NCBI RefSeq assembly: GCF_007992435.1
Contig: NZ_BKAG01000017.1
Span: 62,001 to 126,000, forward strand
Length of the DNA stretch: 64,000 bases
Origin: Prosthecobacter gellanilyticus
GTDB lineage: Bacteria; Verrucomicrobiota; Verrucomicrobiia; Verrucomicrobiales; Verrucomicrobiaceae
Reading direction: 5' to 3'
Shown here: piece by piece, positions 1-10,018 of the stretch
Position numbering within the stretch: the stretch's first letter is position 1
Layout of the letters: each line of letters starts with the position of its first letter
Translations under genes and position numbers: made by a program
The notes under the pieces: model-generated
Seen by the model: the letters and a program-made list of their open reading frames with translations, nothing else
Database searches by the model: none
What the model was told of the DNA's origin: nothing

Positions 1-1572
1 CAGATAGCTTCGAGTGGTTCCATTGATCTGCGTGAAGGTGCCGCCCACGAGAATCTTGCCATCCGCCTGCACGGCCATCGCCAGCACCTGGGTGTTGATG
101 GCGGGAGCAAAGGCCAGGTCCAGAGATCCCGGCACGGGGAATCCTGCCACGGCCTGCACGAAGCCTGTGGAGCCATTGCCACCATCGATCGTCCGGCCGC
201 GTGCGCGGACGAATCCGTTTGCGGGCAGGCTGGCCCCCGTCAGTTCCCAGCCGTTGACGATGCGCACGGCTTGCCCAAGCGACTGATACACGGTGCCGCC
301 ATCCTTGCTCACTTCAAAGACGACCTCGCTGACCTCGGGCCCGCTGCCACCGCGCTGCCACTCGACACGGCTGGCGCTGGTGGCGGCCACAGCTCCGGTC
401 ACCGCGTCATTGTGCACGCGCGCCATGCGGTTTCGCGTCTGGCCGTCCAGCGTGGCAAAATCACCCCCGACCAGCAGTTTGCCGTCCGCCTGAAGAGCCA
501 GCGCAAACACATCTCCGTCTGCGTTCGGATCAAAGGTGCTGTCCAAACCACCGGTGGTCAGAAGACGCGCAATGCCATTGCGGCTCGTGCCTCCAGTCGC
601 ATGCGTGAAGTTACCTCCGAGGATGAGCTTGCCATCCACCTGCTGGGTCATGGCATAGACCACGCCATCCACCTCGCCGAGGAAGGTGCCATCACTGAAT
701 CCGTCCGAATCCAGCCGGGCCAGTCCCTGGAAGGGATTGCCATCAATGTCCGTGAACACGCCCGCGATCACCACCATGCCATCCGCCTGCAGCAGCATGG
801 AGGTCAGGCCGCCATTGACAGTGGGCAGGAAAGTGAAGTCCATCTGGCCATAGGTCTGCTCCAGCCGGGCGATGTGGGCCTGGCCGAAACCACCCACCTC
901 ATCAAAATTTCCTCCCACCAGGATCTTGCCATCCGCCTGGATCATGATGGAGCGGATTGTCGGTTCCGGAAGGCTGCACTCGATCTGCGGACTGAAGGTC
1001 ATGTCGACCTCACCTTCCGGGGTCACTCGCGCCAGCATGTTGCGCGGCAGGCTGTCCATGGACGTGAAATTACCACCCACCAGGATCTTGCCGTCCTTCT
1101 GAATCGCGAGGCTGTGAACGTGCCCCCCCACGACATTCAGGTTGAAGGCCGTCTCCAGGCTGCCGTTGGCCTGCAGTCTCGCCAGGTTCGGCCGTGATGT
1201 GCCGCCTACCGTGGCGAACTCGCCACCGATGATGATCTTCCCATCCGCCTGCACGGCGATGCTGGTCACCAGGCCATTCACATTGGGATTGAAGCTGCTG
1301 TCCAGGGTACCGTCGGCATGCAAACGGGCGATATGATTGCGCGGCACTCCGCCCACACTGGTGAAATAACCGCCGATGATGATCTTCCCATCCGCCTGCG
1401 TGGCCATGGCCCAGATGTCGTCATTCACATCAGGGTTGAACCCCAGGTCCGCATCTCCGGGCAGGCTCTGCGCCGTGGCCATGCCTGCGCTCCACATGAG
1501 CGCGAGCAGCCCCAGCCACCGGGTCAGACGATGGAACACCAAGGAGCAGGAGCTGGGAGAGTGGCTGGACAT
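1..1572 (-). CDS. exported delta-60 repeat protein, truncated at window edge
   Basis: Open frame of 524 codons from ATG at 1572 running off the left edge, so the C-terminus is missing. Residues 1-35 form a signal peptide (hydrophobic LLALMWSAGMATAQ, likely cut after Ala). The rest holds eight visible copies of the delta-60 motif (QADGKILVGGxFTxxxG), the type seen in TIGR02608 beta-propeller-like proteins; seven are evenly spaced and the eighth follows an insert of about 75 residues. Proteins of this kind are usually large cell-surface or secreted proteins of unknown ligand. It is divergent from the sigma-factor gene at 1686, with 113 bp between the two starts. Function beyond a repeat scaffold is not known. 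Confidence 0.88.
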   Translation of the reverse strand, partial: MSSHSPSSCSLVFHRLTRWLGLLALMWSAGMATAQSLPGDADLGFNPDVNDDIWAMATQADGKIIIGGYFTSVGGVPRNHIARLHADGTLDSSFNPNVNGLVTSIAVQADGKIIIGGEFATVGGTSRPNLARLQANGSLETAFNLNVVGGHVHSLAIQKDGKILVGGNFTSMDSLPRNMLARVTPEGEVDMTFSPQIECSLPEPTIRSIMIQADGKILVGGNFDEVGGFGQAHIARLEQTYGQMDFTFLPTVNGGLTSMLLQADGMVVIAGVFTDIDGNPFQGLARLDSDGFSDGTFLGEVDGVVYAMTQQVDGKLILGGNFTHATGGTSRNGIARLLTTGGLDSTFDPNADGDVFALALQADGKLLVGGDFATLDGQTRNRMARVHNDAVTGAVAATSASRVEWQRGGSGPEVSEVVFEVSKDGGTVYQSLGQAVRIVNGWELTGASLPANGFVRARGRTIDGGNGSTGFVQAVAGFPVPGSLDLAFAPAINTQVLAMAVQADGKILVGGTFTQINGTTRSYL

Positions 1573-1685
1573 CAATTCAAATTCGAAAAGCGGGTGCGGG
1601 AAGTTCTAGCGGAAGCCGGGGGCGATGTTACCGGCAGCAGGCACAAATCTTGACTCGGGGCACAGGTTTGCGGAAAAGGAGACGC

Positions 1686-2426
1686 ATGTCCGCGCCTGCG
1701 CCCCCCACTTCCCAAAGCGTCTTTCCGTCCACGCGGTGGACGCTGATCAGCCAGATGCAGGACGGCGCGCCCACGGCGCAGCATCAGGCGGCGCTCTCCA
1801 CGATCTGCGGCACCTACTGGTATCCGCTGTATGTCTTCGCGCGCCGCTTTGGCAAGAATGAGGACGAGGCGCGTGACGTCGTGCAGGACTGCTTTGCCCA
1901 TCTCATCGAGGGAGATCACCTGAAGTCCGCGGATCCGCTGCGTGGCAGGCTGCGCACCTTTCTGCTCACGGTGATGCGCAACATCATGCAGCATCAGGAG
2001 CAGCGGAAGCAGGCGCAAAAACGCGGCGGAGGCTCCTCCACCCTCTCCCTGGATCTCAAAGATGCCGAAGGCCGGTACCTGAACGATCCCCCGGCCACAG
2101 ATGCCACGCCGGAGCAGGCTTATGAGCGCAAGTGGGCTCTCACCCTTCTCGAAACCACGCGCCAGAAGCTCCGTGCGAGCTACCTGGAGGCAGGAAAGGT
2201 CGAGCTCTTTGACCATCTCTCCCCTGCCCTGGCGGAGGGAGAGCGCTGGACCGGGCATGCCCAGGCCGCGGCAAACCTGGGAATCGATGTGGGCACCGTG
2301 CGCGTGTCTCTGCACCGGATGCGCAAGCGCTACCGTGACCTCCTCCTCGAGCAGGTGGCAGCCACGGTCTCCAGCGACGGCGACGTGCGCGCCGAGCTGG
2401 CTTACCTGATGGGGCTGTTTGCTTGA
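1686..2426 (+). CDS. ECF-type RNA polymerase sigma factor
   Basis: 246 residues. A sigma-2-like region (YPLYVFARRFGKNEDEARD, then VVQDCFAHLIE) and a sigma-4-like helix-turn-helix (QAAANLGIDVGTVRVSLHRM) are visible. The N-terminal STRWTLI motif resembles the ECF-like sigma factors common in Planctomycetes and Verrucomicrobia. The ATG at 1686 is chosen because AAGGA lies five bases upstream; a TTG start at 1650 would add 12 Arg-rich residues with no ribosome site. No anti-sigma gene is adjacent: the left neighbour is the divergent delta-60 protein and the right neighbour is the convergent subtilase, whose stop lies 18 bp away. Its targets cannot be read from the sequence. Confidence 0.85.
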   Translation: MSAPAPPTSQSVFPSTRWTLISQMQDGAPTAQHQAALSTICGTYWYPLYVFARRFGKNEDEARDVVQDCFAHLIEGDHLKSADPLRGRLRTFLLTVMRNIMQHQEQRKQAQKRGGGSSTLSLDLKDAEGRYLNDPPATDATPEQAYERKWALTLLETTRQKLRASYLEAGKVELFDHLSPALAEGERWTGHAQAAANLGIDVGTVRVSLHRMRKRYRDLLLEQVAATVSSDGDVRAELAYLMGLFA

Positions 2427-2444
2427 GATCATAAGGAAAGAGGA

Positions 2445-5400
2445 TCAGGGGGCTTCCATAAAACCGTCTGCGTTCACGGTGTCCGTCGTGTGCCGGAACC
2501 ACACACGTCCGGATTTCTTCGGTGAGGTTGTCGGCGTGGTCTTCGGCGGTCCGATCACCGGCAGGTCCTCCAGGATGAAGAAGCCATGACCGCGCAGCAG
2601 GCCGTTCGGTTGCCTAACTATAAATCCTTCATAGGTGCTCTTGCGCGTGACATTGCCGGCAGCCGTGACATTTGGATCCACCAGCGTGAGATCACCTTTA
2701 AAGAAACCTGTCTTCGGTGTGACGACGAGCGTGAACTTGCGGGCCGGGTCTGCCACCGGCGGCAGCTGCACCGCGCTCTTCACCAGAAGGGTCACGGCGC
2801 TGTCCGGCTTCTTCTCAGGTGTCCCAAAATCGGCATAACCATAGGTTAGGCTGGCATTGTTCGTTCCAGCTCCCAGTCCCATGACACGTGACGTGGCCAC
2901 CGGCAGCGGCTCGAGGTAGCGGCCACCGAAGCACGTGACCTGCAGAGGACCGAACCCTGGCTGATAAATCCTCTCCGCCGCCTTTTGCACAGCGCGTGAC
3001 CACGTCAGGCCGCCCGCGATCGCGGTATCACTGAAGTCCACCGCGGTGCCGGGCGTGATCGTCAGCCCGCCGAGGATCACATCACCACCGGCCACGGCCT
3101 GATGCACCAGCACCTCGCCATGCTCTCCCACGGAGGTTGCGCTCGTCAGACCCACATTGTCCGCCAGCTTGCCGGTCATCTTCAAGGCGCCTTTCGCATC
3201 GACCGTGAAACTCGCGTACCCCGCGCCGCGCGGCTGGCCGCTGATCGTTCCAGGCTGGTTCAAAGCCAGGGTGTAGTAACCCGTGTAAGAGGCCAGTCCC
3301 GCTGCTCGCAGACGCCAGCCATGCACCGGAGCAGACTCGGCACCGACCACCAGAGTGGAATCCACCAATGTCTGCACGGATGAATCCAGGACGAGGTTCA
3401 GAGTCAGCGCCGGCAGGCCTTTCGGCGTCAGATTGACGGTGACCGTTCCTTGCGCGCTGTCAGGCTCGACCTCCACGGGAACCGTGAAGCTGAGAGCCGT
3501 GGTGCCGTGGACAAATTTACCCGTGCACACGCCTCCCGTGGTCACCACAAGATTGAGCCTTCCTCCCAGGTTTTGGTTCGTCCCAGGATGGCGCTCCACA
3601 TAGCCCTCATACACTCCGTCCAGGCCCGACGGCAATGGAAGCACGGTGATGCTGCCCGTGGCGGTGTCAGAGTTCACCAGGTTTCTGGCGGTGAACTGCA
3701 CGCCATACGCCGCCCCCTGGGCTTTCGTCGGACGTCCGCTGATGACACCCGTCTTGGCATCGATGGTTAGGCCAGGAGGCAGGTTCTTCGCGGTGAAGGA
3801 GTTACCCGCGCGATTGAGGTCCGGGTTCATCGGCAGTGCCACCGGTCCATACTTGCTGCCAATCACCACGCGGTTTGGGTCCAGCACCACGGGTTCGATG
3901 ATCTCCGGTGCCAGATCCATGACACGCACCGTGTGCACGCCGCTGTCCATCGTGAGCTCGCCCATGGTGACCACGCATTTATACAAGCCGGAGTCGCCCG
4001 CATTCATCCGGGTGAGCTTCAAGGAGGCGGTGCCTGTGCCGGTGTAGATGCCACCATCCGAGATCGGCTGCCCATCCTTGTGCCAGCGATGCAGCAATCC
4101 CGGACCCGCTGTGGGCACGGTCAGCGTCGTGGTGGCCGCAGGCTTGAAGTCCAGCACCTTCGCGGTCGTGTCCACAATGCCCACCGGCACTGTCTCGCTA
4201 TGCACGGTGCCGAGACTGTTCGAGGCGCGCAGGCTGTAGCTGCCTGCGTTCGCCAGATCCGACTTCGCCACGGTGAGCTGGGCAGCCTTGGCGGCACCTG
4301 CCGCCTTGCCATTGAGCAGCCATTGCAATGCAGGCGGTGGCGAACCGGTGAAGCCTGAGGTCAGGGTGAGAGGCGATGCCCGGGCGATCAAACGCGGCTC
4401 CGGCTGCAGGGTGATGCGTGGCTTGGTCTCGTCATCCAAAAGCGTGATCACATGGCTCCCAGGCAGGCCCAGGGCCACCGAGGTGCTGGTGGATCTGCCA
4501 AGCGTGATGCTGATGTTTTTCACCGGTTCCGGCACGATGTCCTGAAGAAGGTTCAGCGTGAAAAAGGTCTCCCCCTGCCCTGCCGCAAAGGTCACGCTCA
4601 TGGGGTTCGCCGTGTAGTCCTTGCCAGTGCCGTGAATGGCCGAGCCACTGAGCGTGACGGGAATGACGACGTCTGTGTCAGGCACCGGCTTGATCGTCAC
4701 CTTCACCTGCACTGCGCCATCACCTTCAGAGACGATGGAAGAGCCGAGCGCGAACGCGGCCTGCTTCACCTCCTGCAGATCGGAACCGAAGGCAGGGCCG
4801 GTCACGGAGACTCCGCCCGGTCCTGTTCGCTGCACGCGCAGACGGATGAACTGCACCGGCACACCCCGGGGCAGGGTTTGAGGAGCGTCCACATCATCCG
4901 TGAGCGGAATGGTGGAAAAGACCTTCAAAAGGCCGGAGGTGTTGGAAACGGTGATCGTGTGCGGATCTCCGCTGGTCCAGTTCACCAGGTCCGTGGACAC
5001 CTCGACGAAGTATTGCACGTCACGCCGGATGCCCTGGCGAGGCACCTCCAGGCCCAGATAATCACGCCCCTTCAGGAGGCTGGCGGTCACTTCAAAGGTG
5101 CCGGATTCACCCTCGGGATCCACGCCGACTTCCTCCTGGATTTTCTCAATGAAAGGGGTTGGGATGTTGTCCAGGGACACCTGGGTCGGGTCGAGGTTCA
5201 ACGCATACTCCACGAGGTTTGCCAGACGGTCTTCGTCCGGATCAGCCGTGTCATCGGTGAAGGCCGGATCGCGCAGTTCATCGGGGTTGGTGAAGTATTT
5301 GAGCAACCACGAGTTCTGCGCATCTGCGGAGCCGAGGGTGGAAAGGATCTTCTCCGTGGTGGCGCCGAAGCCTAACACATATTGCGGCAAAATGGACCAT

Positions 5401-8400
5401 GCGCTGCCATCGCCCAGCAGTCCGTTTTCACCATTGCCCCAGGCCCAGAGCGTGCCGTCTGCGCGCACGGCCAGCACACCGCCCACGCCGACGGAGAGAT
5501 CCGTGATCTGTGAGATGCCTTCCACACGCGCCGGCGTGCTGGAGCTGAGGGCACTGTTGCTGAAACGGCCGAGCAGGCCTGCATACAGGCTCCAGCCCCA
5601 GACATTGCCCTGCGCATCCAGGCCCATCACCACATCACCATTCACCTCGATGCGGCGCAGTGGCGGCAAACCCGGAACCTGCGTGGGAACCATCACCGTC
5701 GGACCATTCGCCACCGGGCTGGTGATGCCACCGCCCAGGCCCCAAACCCAGACAGAACCATTCGCCCGCAGCGCGGCATTGGCCTCGCCACCGGAGCGAA
5801 TTTGCACAACTTCTGTTAGGCCAGTCACGCGCACCGGTGATGAGCGTGAAGCCAGCGTGCCGTCACCCAGCTGCGCATAGTGGTTGGCACCCCAGGCCCA
5901 GACGGAACCATCATTGCGCAGAGCCAGGCTGTGCGCGCCACCTGCCGCCACCATGACCACACCCGTGAGACCTGGCACGGCGACTGGTTTTGTGCGTGTG
6001 ACAACCGTCCCATCCCCGAGCTGGCCGCGATGATTCCGGCCCCAGGCACGCACGGTGCCGTCTGCATTCACAGCCAGGCAGTGCTGGGACAACTCATAGG
6101 GCCATTCCGGACTTCCAGGAGGTGGCGCATGAGCACCGGGACTCACCGAGAAAAAGGTCGCGCCCGCGACATTCTGAACCGTGACTGGATTCGCCGGGCC
6201 GGGAGCCACACCACCGGTAGGAAGGCCGGTCGTGCCATTGCCAAACTCACCCCAGGTATTGTCCTGCCCCCAGGAAACCAGCGTGCCGCCAGACTTCATG
6301 GCGACCACAAAATTCCGGTTCCACGAGCCCTGCAGATCCACAAAACCATTCGCTGCCGTGAAAGCCGCAGGCAGTTGTGAGAGAGGTCCGGCACCTGCGA
6401 AACCCCAGGCCAGCCAGGAGCCATTAAACAGTTTCACCGCCGCTGCCGGAGTGCGGCCCGCACGCGCCAAAGCCACGCCCGAGATGCCAGGCACCTGGAT
6501 CGGCAGAAGGGATTCATCGAGACGACCTCCGCCAAGCTCGCCGCGCTGGTTCCGGCCCCAGGTCAGCAGTTCTCCAGAACTCAGCAGCACCACGCTGGAC
6601 TCACGTCCGGTGGCCATCGCGCCAATACCATCCTCACCCATGCCAGGAACCTCCTGCGGGCGGCTCTTTGAGTAAGGCACACCGGTGCCGAGCTGGCCCA
6701 TGTCATTGCGGCCCCAGCTGAACAGACGTCCGATGCCGTCCACTCCGATGGCAAATCCATTCCCTGCGGAAACGGCCACCATGTCACTGACTTCACTGTA
6801 GAGAACCGGCGGCTGGGAGGTGGCCGGGTAGCCCGTCTGCGTTTCATCGCCATCAAAGGCGCCCCACCACCACATCTCGCCATTCTCCAGCACAGCGTAG
6901 GCGGTTTGATAACCGGCGGCGATGTAGCTACCATTGGTTAGGCCGGGCACCTGCACGGGAGCCAGGTTTGGCAGCGCGGTCTCAGCAGCTCCGATGCGGT
7001 GGCCCCACTGCCACACCGTGCCATCACTCTTCATGGCGATGGAATAGCGGCTTCCGGAAGCACTCATCACCGCGTCCGTGAAACCGGTGACCTGCACCGG
7101 CGTGAAGCGGTCTGTTTGCGTGGCGTCACCGAGCTGTCCGCGCTCATTGCGGCCCCAGGTCCACACGGTGCCGTCCACATTCACCACCGTCACATGCGAG
7201 CTGCCGGGCAGACCACCAGCGGAAATCCACGCCGCCTGAGGTTCCGGCGTTGGTGTGGACCACAGGCCCATGATTTGCGTCGGCACCGGATGCGCCAGGA
7301 GATCCGTGCCGCCGCTGGCCAGCAGGCCGTCGCTATTCCCACCCCAGGCCCAGACCGTGCCATCGTTCTTCAGCATGAAGGCCGTGTTTCCCGTGGCAGC
7401 CACCATCACGGCATCTTCGGATCCGGGCACCACTACCGGCGTGGCGCTGGCATACCCCTGCGCAGTGGCGGTCTCGGCACCGGGAACCTGGCCGTAGTAA
7501 CCCCAGCCCCAGGCCAGCACCTGGCCCTCTTTGATGGCCAGTGTGAAGGCGTCCCCCTTCGCCACCTGGCCGGAGAGACTCACGCCCATGGACAAGGCAC
7601 CACTCGCAGTGCCCACACCACCGGTGCTGCCGCCGGAGTCCACCAGGAGAGGCTGGTAAAGCTTGTCCACCATGCGCGCCATGTCCAGACGTCCACCGCT
7701 GGCGCACTTGCCCGCAAGAGCGGGTGAAGGCTGCGCCTGGTCCACGATGATCTGGCGCACCTGCCGCGGATCTTTGACATCCGGCTGCCACATGGTGAGC
7801 AGTGCCGCGGCACCGGAGGCGAGCGGTGCCGCCATGCTGGTACCATTGCGCGAAAGGTATCCTTGGTTAGGCGCGCCGGGCAGGGCGAGCGTGGTCAGAG
7901 TGCCGTCTGAATCCTCCGAATGCTCCTCGAGGATGGCCTGCAGCCCGGTGGCGTCTGCGACCGGAACATACCCTGGAGGTGGCGCCGAGTTCAGTGGAAT
8001 CCAGTAGGTGCTGAGGATGTTCGTGCCCGGGGCAAAGATGTCCACGGTCTGCGGGCCGAAGTTCGTGCCTGCGGTCGTGCTCCAGCTGGAAGGCACATCA
8101 TTCAGGTCACTGGCCCCCACGCTCAGCACAAAGCCGCTGGGAATACAGGCGGGATAGACCGGGATCAGGTCGTTGTTCTTTTTGCTGTTCCCCGCCGCAG
8201 CCACATGCAGCACACCATAGGGTTTCGGCCTCGATGGATTGTCAAAAGTCAGCGCCAGCTTGTTCAGCGCCTTGGTGGGGAAGTTGCTCAAAAAGATGCG
8301 ATCGCCGCGCACGATGGTCACCTGCGTGTTGGCCGGAATACCGGCGCCCGTGATGGCCATGCCCGAGCGGATCTTCAGCAGTTCCGTCAGGAAGATCACG

Positions 8401-9824
8401 TTCTTGTCCTTCGGGGTCAGCACGACTTCATTCGACTTCAACGCCGCTGTGCCCATGAGGCCGACGGGCTTGGGATCGGTCGTCTTGGTGGCGTTATTGA
8501 TCGCGTCCAGCATCTCCTTGCTGAAGCCTGCGCCACCCCAGGAATGGTTCGCCACGGCCACCTGGCGCGTGTTGCGGTTCAGACGCTTGATGTAGTTCAT
8601 CGCCGCCACGGCCGCGCTGTAAGTGCCGTAGGTGCCCGCGCCATTTTTGCGGATGATGCGTAGTGGCAGGATCTTGACCTTCCAGCAGGCACCCGTGGTT
8701 CCCACATTGTTGTTACCCACGGCGCCGATGATGCCTGCCACATGCGTGCCATGACCCACATCGTCCATGGGGTTGTTGTCGTTGGGAGCGGAGATGAAAT
8801 CCCAGCCGCGCCAGTCATCACGGAAACCGCTGAGGTCATCGTCCACATTGTTGGTCTCCTTGCCGCTCCCAGTCTCGAAGGGATTGTTCCAAATGTTCTC
8901 CGCCAGATCCGGATGGTCGTAGTCCACTCCTGTGTCCAGCACGGCCACCACCACCGTCGCGGCTTCCTGGGCATTGCGCGGCTCCTTGATCACATCCCAG
9001 GTGGATGGGGCCTGCACCTTGGGCAGATGCCACATGGGGTTGGCACCGCCTGCGTAGAAGGGATCATTCGGCTCCGTGGCCGTCGTCGTGGTCAGGAAGT
9101 CCGGCTCGGCACGCAAGACTACGTCACTGAGCGCTTCCAGCCGTGCGACCGCACTCTCCAGCGCAGCGCGCCCCTTCGCCGGCACTTCCACCAGGTAAAG
9201 TTCCTCCGAAGCCACGACCGCCTGCCGGATGCGATAGTCTTTGGGCAGAGCCGCCTTCAGTTCCGCCTCCGTCACCCCCTCCTGCACCCTGACCATCAGG
9301 TGATCAGCCACCATGGCATTCTCCCACACCGGCTCTGGGGCCGCCTTTCCAGGTTCGGGCTGGCCGTTCACCGAGGCGGGCTCAGGCAACTGGTCACTGC
9401 GATAAACACGGTCCAGCCGGATCATCTCGAACGGGAAATCGGTGATGCGATAGGTCTCCGACCTCCGCACCAGGGTCACGCCACGGGGGAGCTTGAGCGC
9501 CTTTTCCAGGTGCGGCTCCCAGGAGCGCTGTTCAAAGCCCGATGCATGGGCTTCAACCCATTTTCCATGACGGGCAATCCCTCCAAAACCCGGCACTTCG
9601 TCCAGTCCGGAAGGTGCGGCCTGGGAAACGGGCATCGTCACCGGTGGGGTGGCCTCCCTAGAGCTCCGCGCAGGAGCTACGACTGTCAAAGCCGGTTTCA
9701 CTGCCTGAGAAGGCTGGGTGGAGGTCGTTTTTTCCTCCCTGGCTGCAAACCACGAAAGTCCCGCAAGTGCCAAAAGCACAACAGATTGGAACCATTTTCG
9801 GGAGCAGCGGATCACGGTATTCAA
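2445..9824 (-). CDS. giant exported subtilase with 14 RCC1 repeats, Calx-beta and Ig domains
   Basis: 2459 residues. Order: signal peptide or anchor (about 10-28), prodomain-like region, S8 subtilisin domain with triad Asp297 (AVLDTGVD), His358 (GHGTHVAG) and Ser663 (NGTSMAAP) plus oxyanion Asn546 (AAAGNS); then 14 RCC1-type repeats (WAWGxNxxGQLGDG, about 745-1485); a DPDEDRLANLVEYALNLDP linker motif (about 1530); a Calx-beta domain (about 1690-1795); two Ig-like domains (about 1800-1970); a putative-Ig domain with LPPGLTIDAKTGVISG (about 1980-2060); and a C-terminal beta-rich module shared with the protein at 15003-18554. All catalytic residues are present, so an active extracellular protease is expected. 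The start is TTG 9824 or GTG 9815; no ATG is suitable. Substrate unknown. Confidence 0.9.
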   Translation of the reverse strand: MNTVIRCSRKWFQSVVLLALAGLSWFAAREEKTTSTQPSQAVKPALTVVAPARSSREATPPVTMPVSQAAPSGLDEVPGFGGIARHGKWVEAHASGFEQRSWEPHLEKALKLPRGVTLVRRSETYRITDFPFEMIRLDRVYRSDQLPEPASVNGQPEPGKAAPEPVWENAMVADHLMVRVQEGVTEAELKAALPKDYRIRQAVVASEELYLVEVPAKGRAALESAVARLEALSDVVLRAEPDFLTTTTATEPNDPFYAGGANPMWHLPKVQAPSTWDVIKEPRNAQEAATVVVAVLDTGVDYDHPDLAENIWNNPFETGSGKETNNVDDDLSGFRDDWRGWDFISAPNDNNPMDDVGHGTHVAGIIGAVGNNNVGTTGACWKVKILPLRIIRKNGAGTYGTYSAAVAAMNYIKRLNRNTRQVAVANHSWGGAGFSKEMLDAINNATKTTDPKPVGLMGTAALKSNEVVLTPKDKNVIFLTELLKIRSGMAITGAGIPANTQVTIVRGDRIFLSNFPTKALNKLALTFDNPSRPKPYGVLHVAAAGNSKKNNDLIPVYPACIPSGFVLSVGASDLNDVPSSWSTTAGTNFGPQTVDIFAPGTNILSTYWIPLNSAPPPGYVPVADATGLQAILEEHSEDSDGTLTTLALPGAPNQGYLSRNGTSMAAPLASGAAALLTMWQPDVKDPRQVRQIIVDQAQPSPALAGKCASGGRLDMARMVDKLYQPLLVDSGGSTGGVGTASGALSMGVSLSGQVAKGDAFTLAIKEGQVLAWGWGYYGQVPGAETATAQGYASATPVVVPGSEDAVMVAATGNTAFMLKNDGTVWAWGGNSDGLLASGGTDLLAHPVPTQIMGLWSTPTPEPQAAWISAGGLPGSSHVTVVNVDGTVWTWGRNERGQLGDATQTDRFTPVQVTGFTDAVMSASGSRYSIAMKSDGTVWQWGHRIGAAETALPNLAPVQVPGLTNGSYIAAGYQTAYAVLENGEMWWWGAFDGDETQTGYPATSQPPVLYSEVSDMVAVSAGNGFAIGVDGIGRLFSWGRNDMGQLGTGVPYSKSRPQEVPGMGEDGIGAMATGRESSVVLLSSGELLTWGRNQRGELGGGRLDESLLPIQVPGISGVALARAGRTPAAAVKLFNGSWLAWGFAGAGPLSQLPAAFTAANGFVDLQGSWNRNFVVAMKSGGTLVSWGQDNTWGEFGNGTTGLPTGGVAPGPANPVTVQNVAGATFFSVSPGAHAPPPGSPEWPYELSQHCLAVNADGTVRAWGRNHRGQLGDGTVVTRTKPVAVPGLTGVVMVAAGGAHSLALRNDGSVWAWGANHYAQLGDGTLASRSSPVRVTGLTEVVQIRSGGEANAALRANGSVWVWGLGGGITSPVANGPTVMVPTQVPGLPPLRRIEVNGDVVMGLDAQGNVWGWSLYAGLLGRFSNSALSSSTPARVEGISQITDLSVGVGGVLAVRADGTLWAWGNGENGLLGDGSAWSILPQYVLGFGATTEKILSTLGSADAQNSWLLKYFTNPDELRDPAFTDDTADPDEDRLANLVEYALNLDPTQVSLDNIPTPFIEKIQEEVGVDPEGESGTFEVTASLLKGRDYLGLEVPRQGIRRDVQYFVEVSTDLVNWTSGDPHTITVSNTSGLLKVFSTIPLTDDVDAPQTLPRGVPVQFIRLRVQRTGPGGVSVTGPAFGSDLQEVKQAAFALGSSIVSEGDGAVQVKVTIKPVPDTDVVIPVTLSGSAIHGTGKDYTANPMSVTFAAGQGETFFTLNLLQDIVPEPVKNISITLGRSTSTSVALGLPGSHVITLLDDETKPRITLQPEPRLIARASPLTLTSGFTGSPPPALQWLLNGKAAGAAKAAQLTVAKSDLANAGSYSLRASNSLGTVHSETVPVGIVDTTAKVLDFKPAATTTLTVPTAGPGLLHRWHKDGQPISDGGIYTGTGTASLKLTRMNAGDSGLYKCVVTMGELTMDSGVHTVRVMDLAPEIIEPVVLDPNRVVIGSKYGPVALPMNPDLNRAGNSFTAKNLPPGLTIDAKTGVISGRPTKAQGAAYGVQFTARNLVNSDTATGSITVLPLPSGLDGVYEGYVERHPGTNQNLGGRLNLVVTTGGVCTGKFVHGTTALSFTVPVEVEPDSAQGTVTVNLTPKGLPALTLNLVLDSSVQTLVDSTLVVGAESAPVHGWRLRAAGLASYTGYYTLALNQPGTISGQPRGAGYASFTVDAKGALKMTGKLADNVGLTSATSVGEHGEVLVHQAVAGGDVILGGLTITPGTAVDFSDTAIAGGLTWSRAVQKAAERIYQPGFGPLQVTCFGGRYLEPLPVATSRVMGLGAGTNNASLTYGYADFGTPEKKPDSAVTLLVKSAVQLPPVADPARKFTLVVTPKTGFFKGDLTLVDPNVTAAGNVTRKSTYEGFIVRQPNGLLRGHGFFILEDLPVIGPPKTTPTTSPKKSGRVWFRHTTDTVNADGFMEAP

Positions 9825-10018
9825 AGCAATGACTGTCTACCGAAAACGGCGGACGAAGTTACAGATTTCCAGGCGATTCTCAGACCAGATCCGCCATCGG
9901 GGCAGCGAATTCCGGTCCATTTACCACATCAACTCTCTGAACGCGAAACAATGGCGGCACAATCCTCCGAAAGTGCCGGCTTTGCTTCATCATTCCAGGC
10001 CACGTAGCGCCCAGCGCC

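Noticed and set aside
271..1197. 308-codon plus-strand frame
   Set aside because: It is the antisense of the delta-60 repeat gene; its internal repeats (LPSACxA) are the complement of QADGKI codons.
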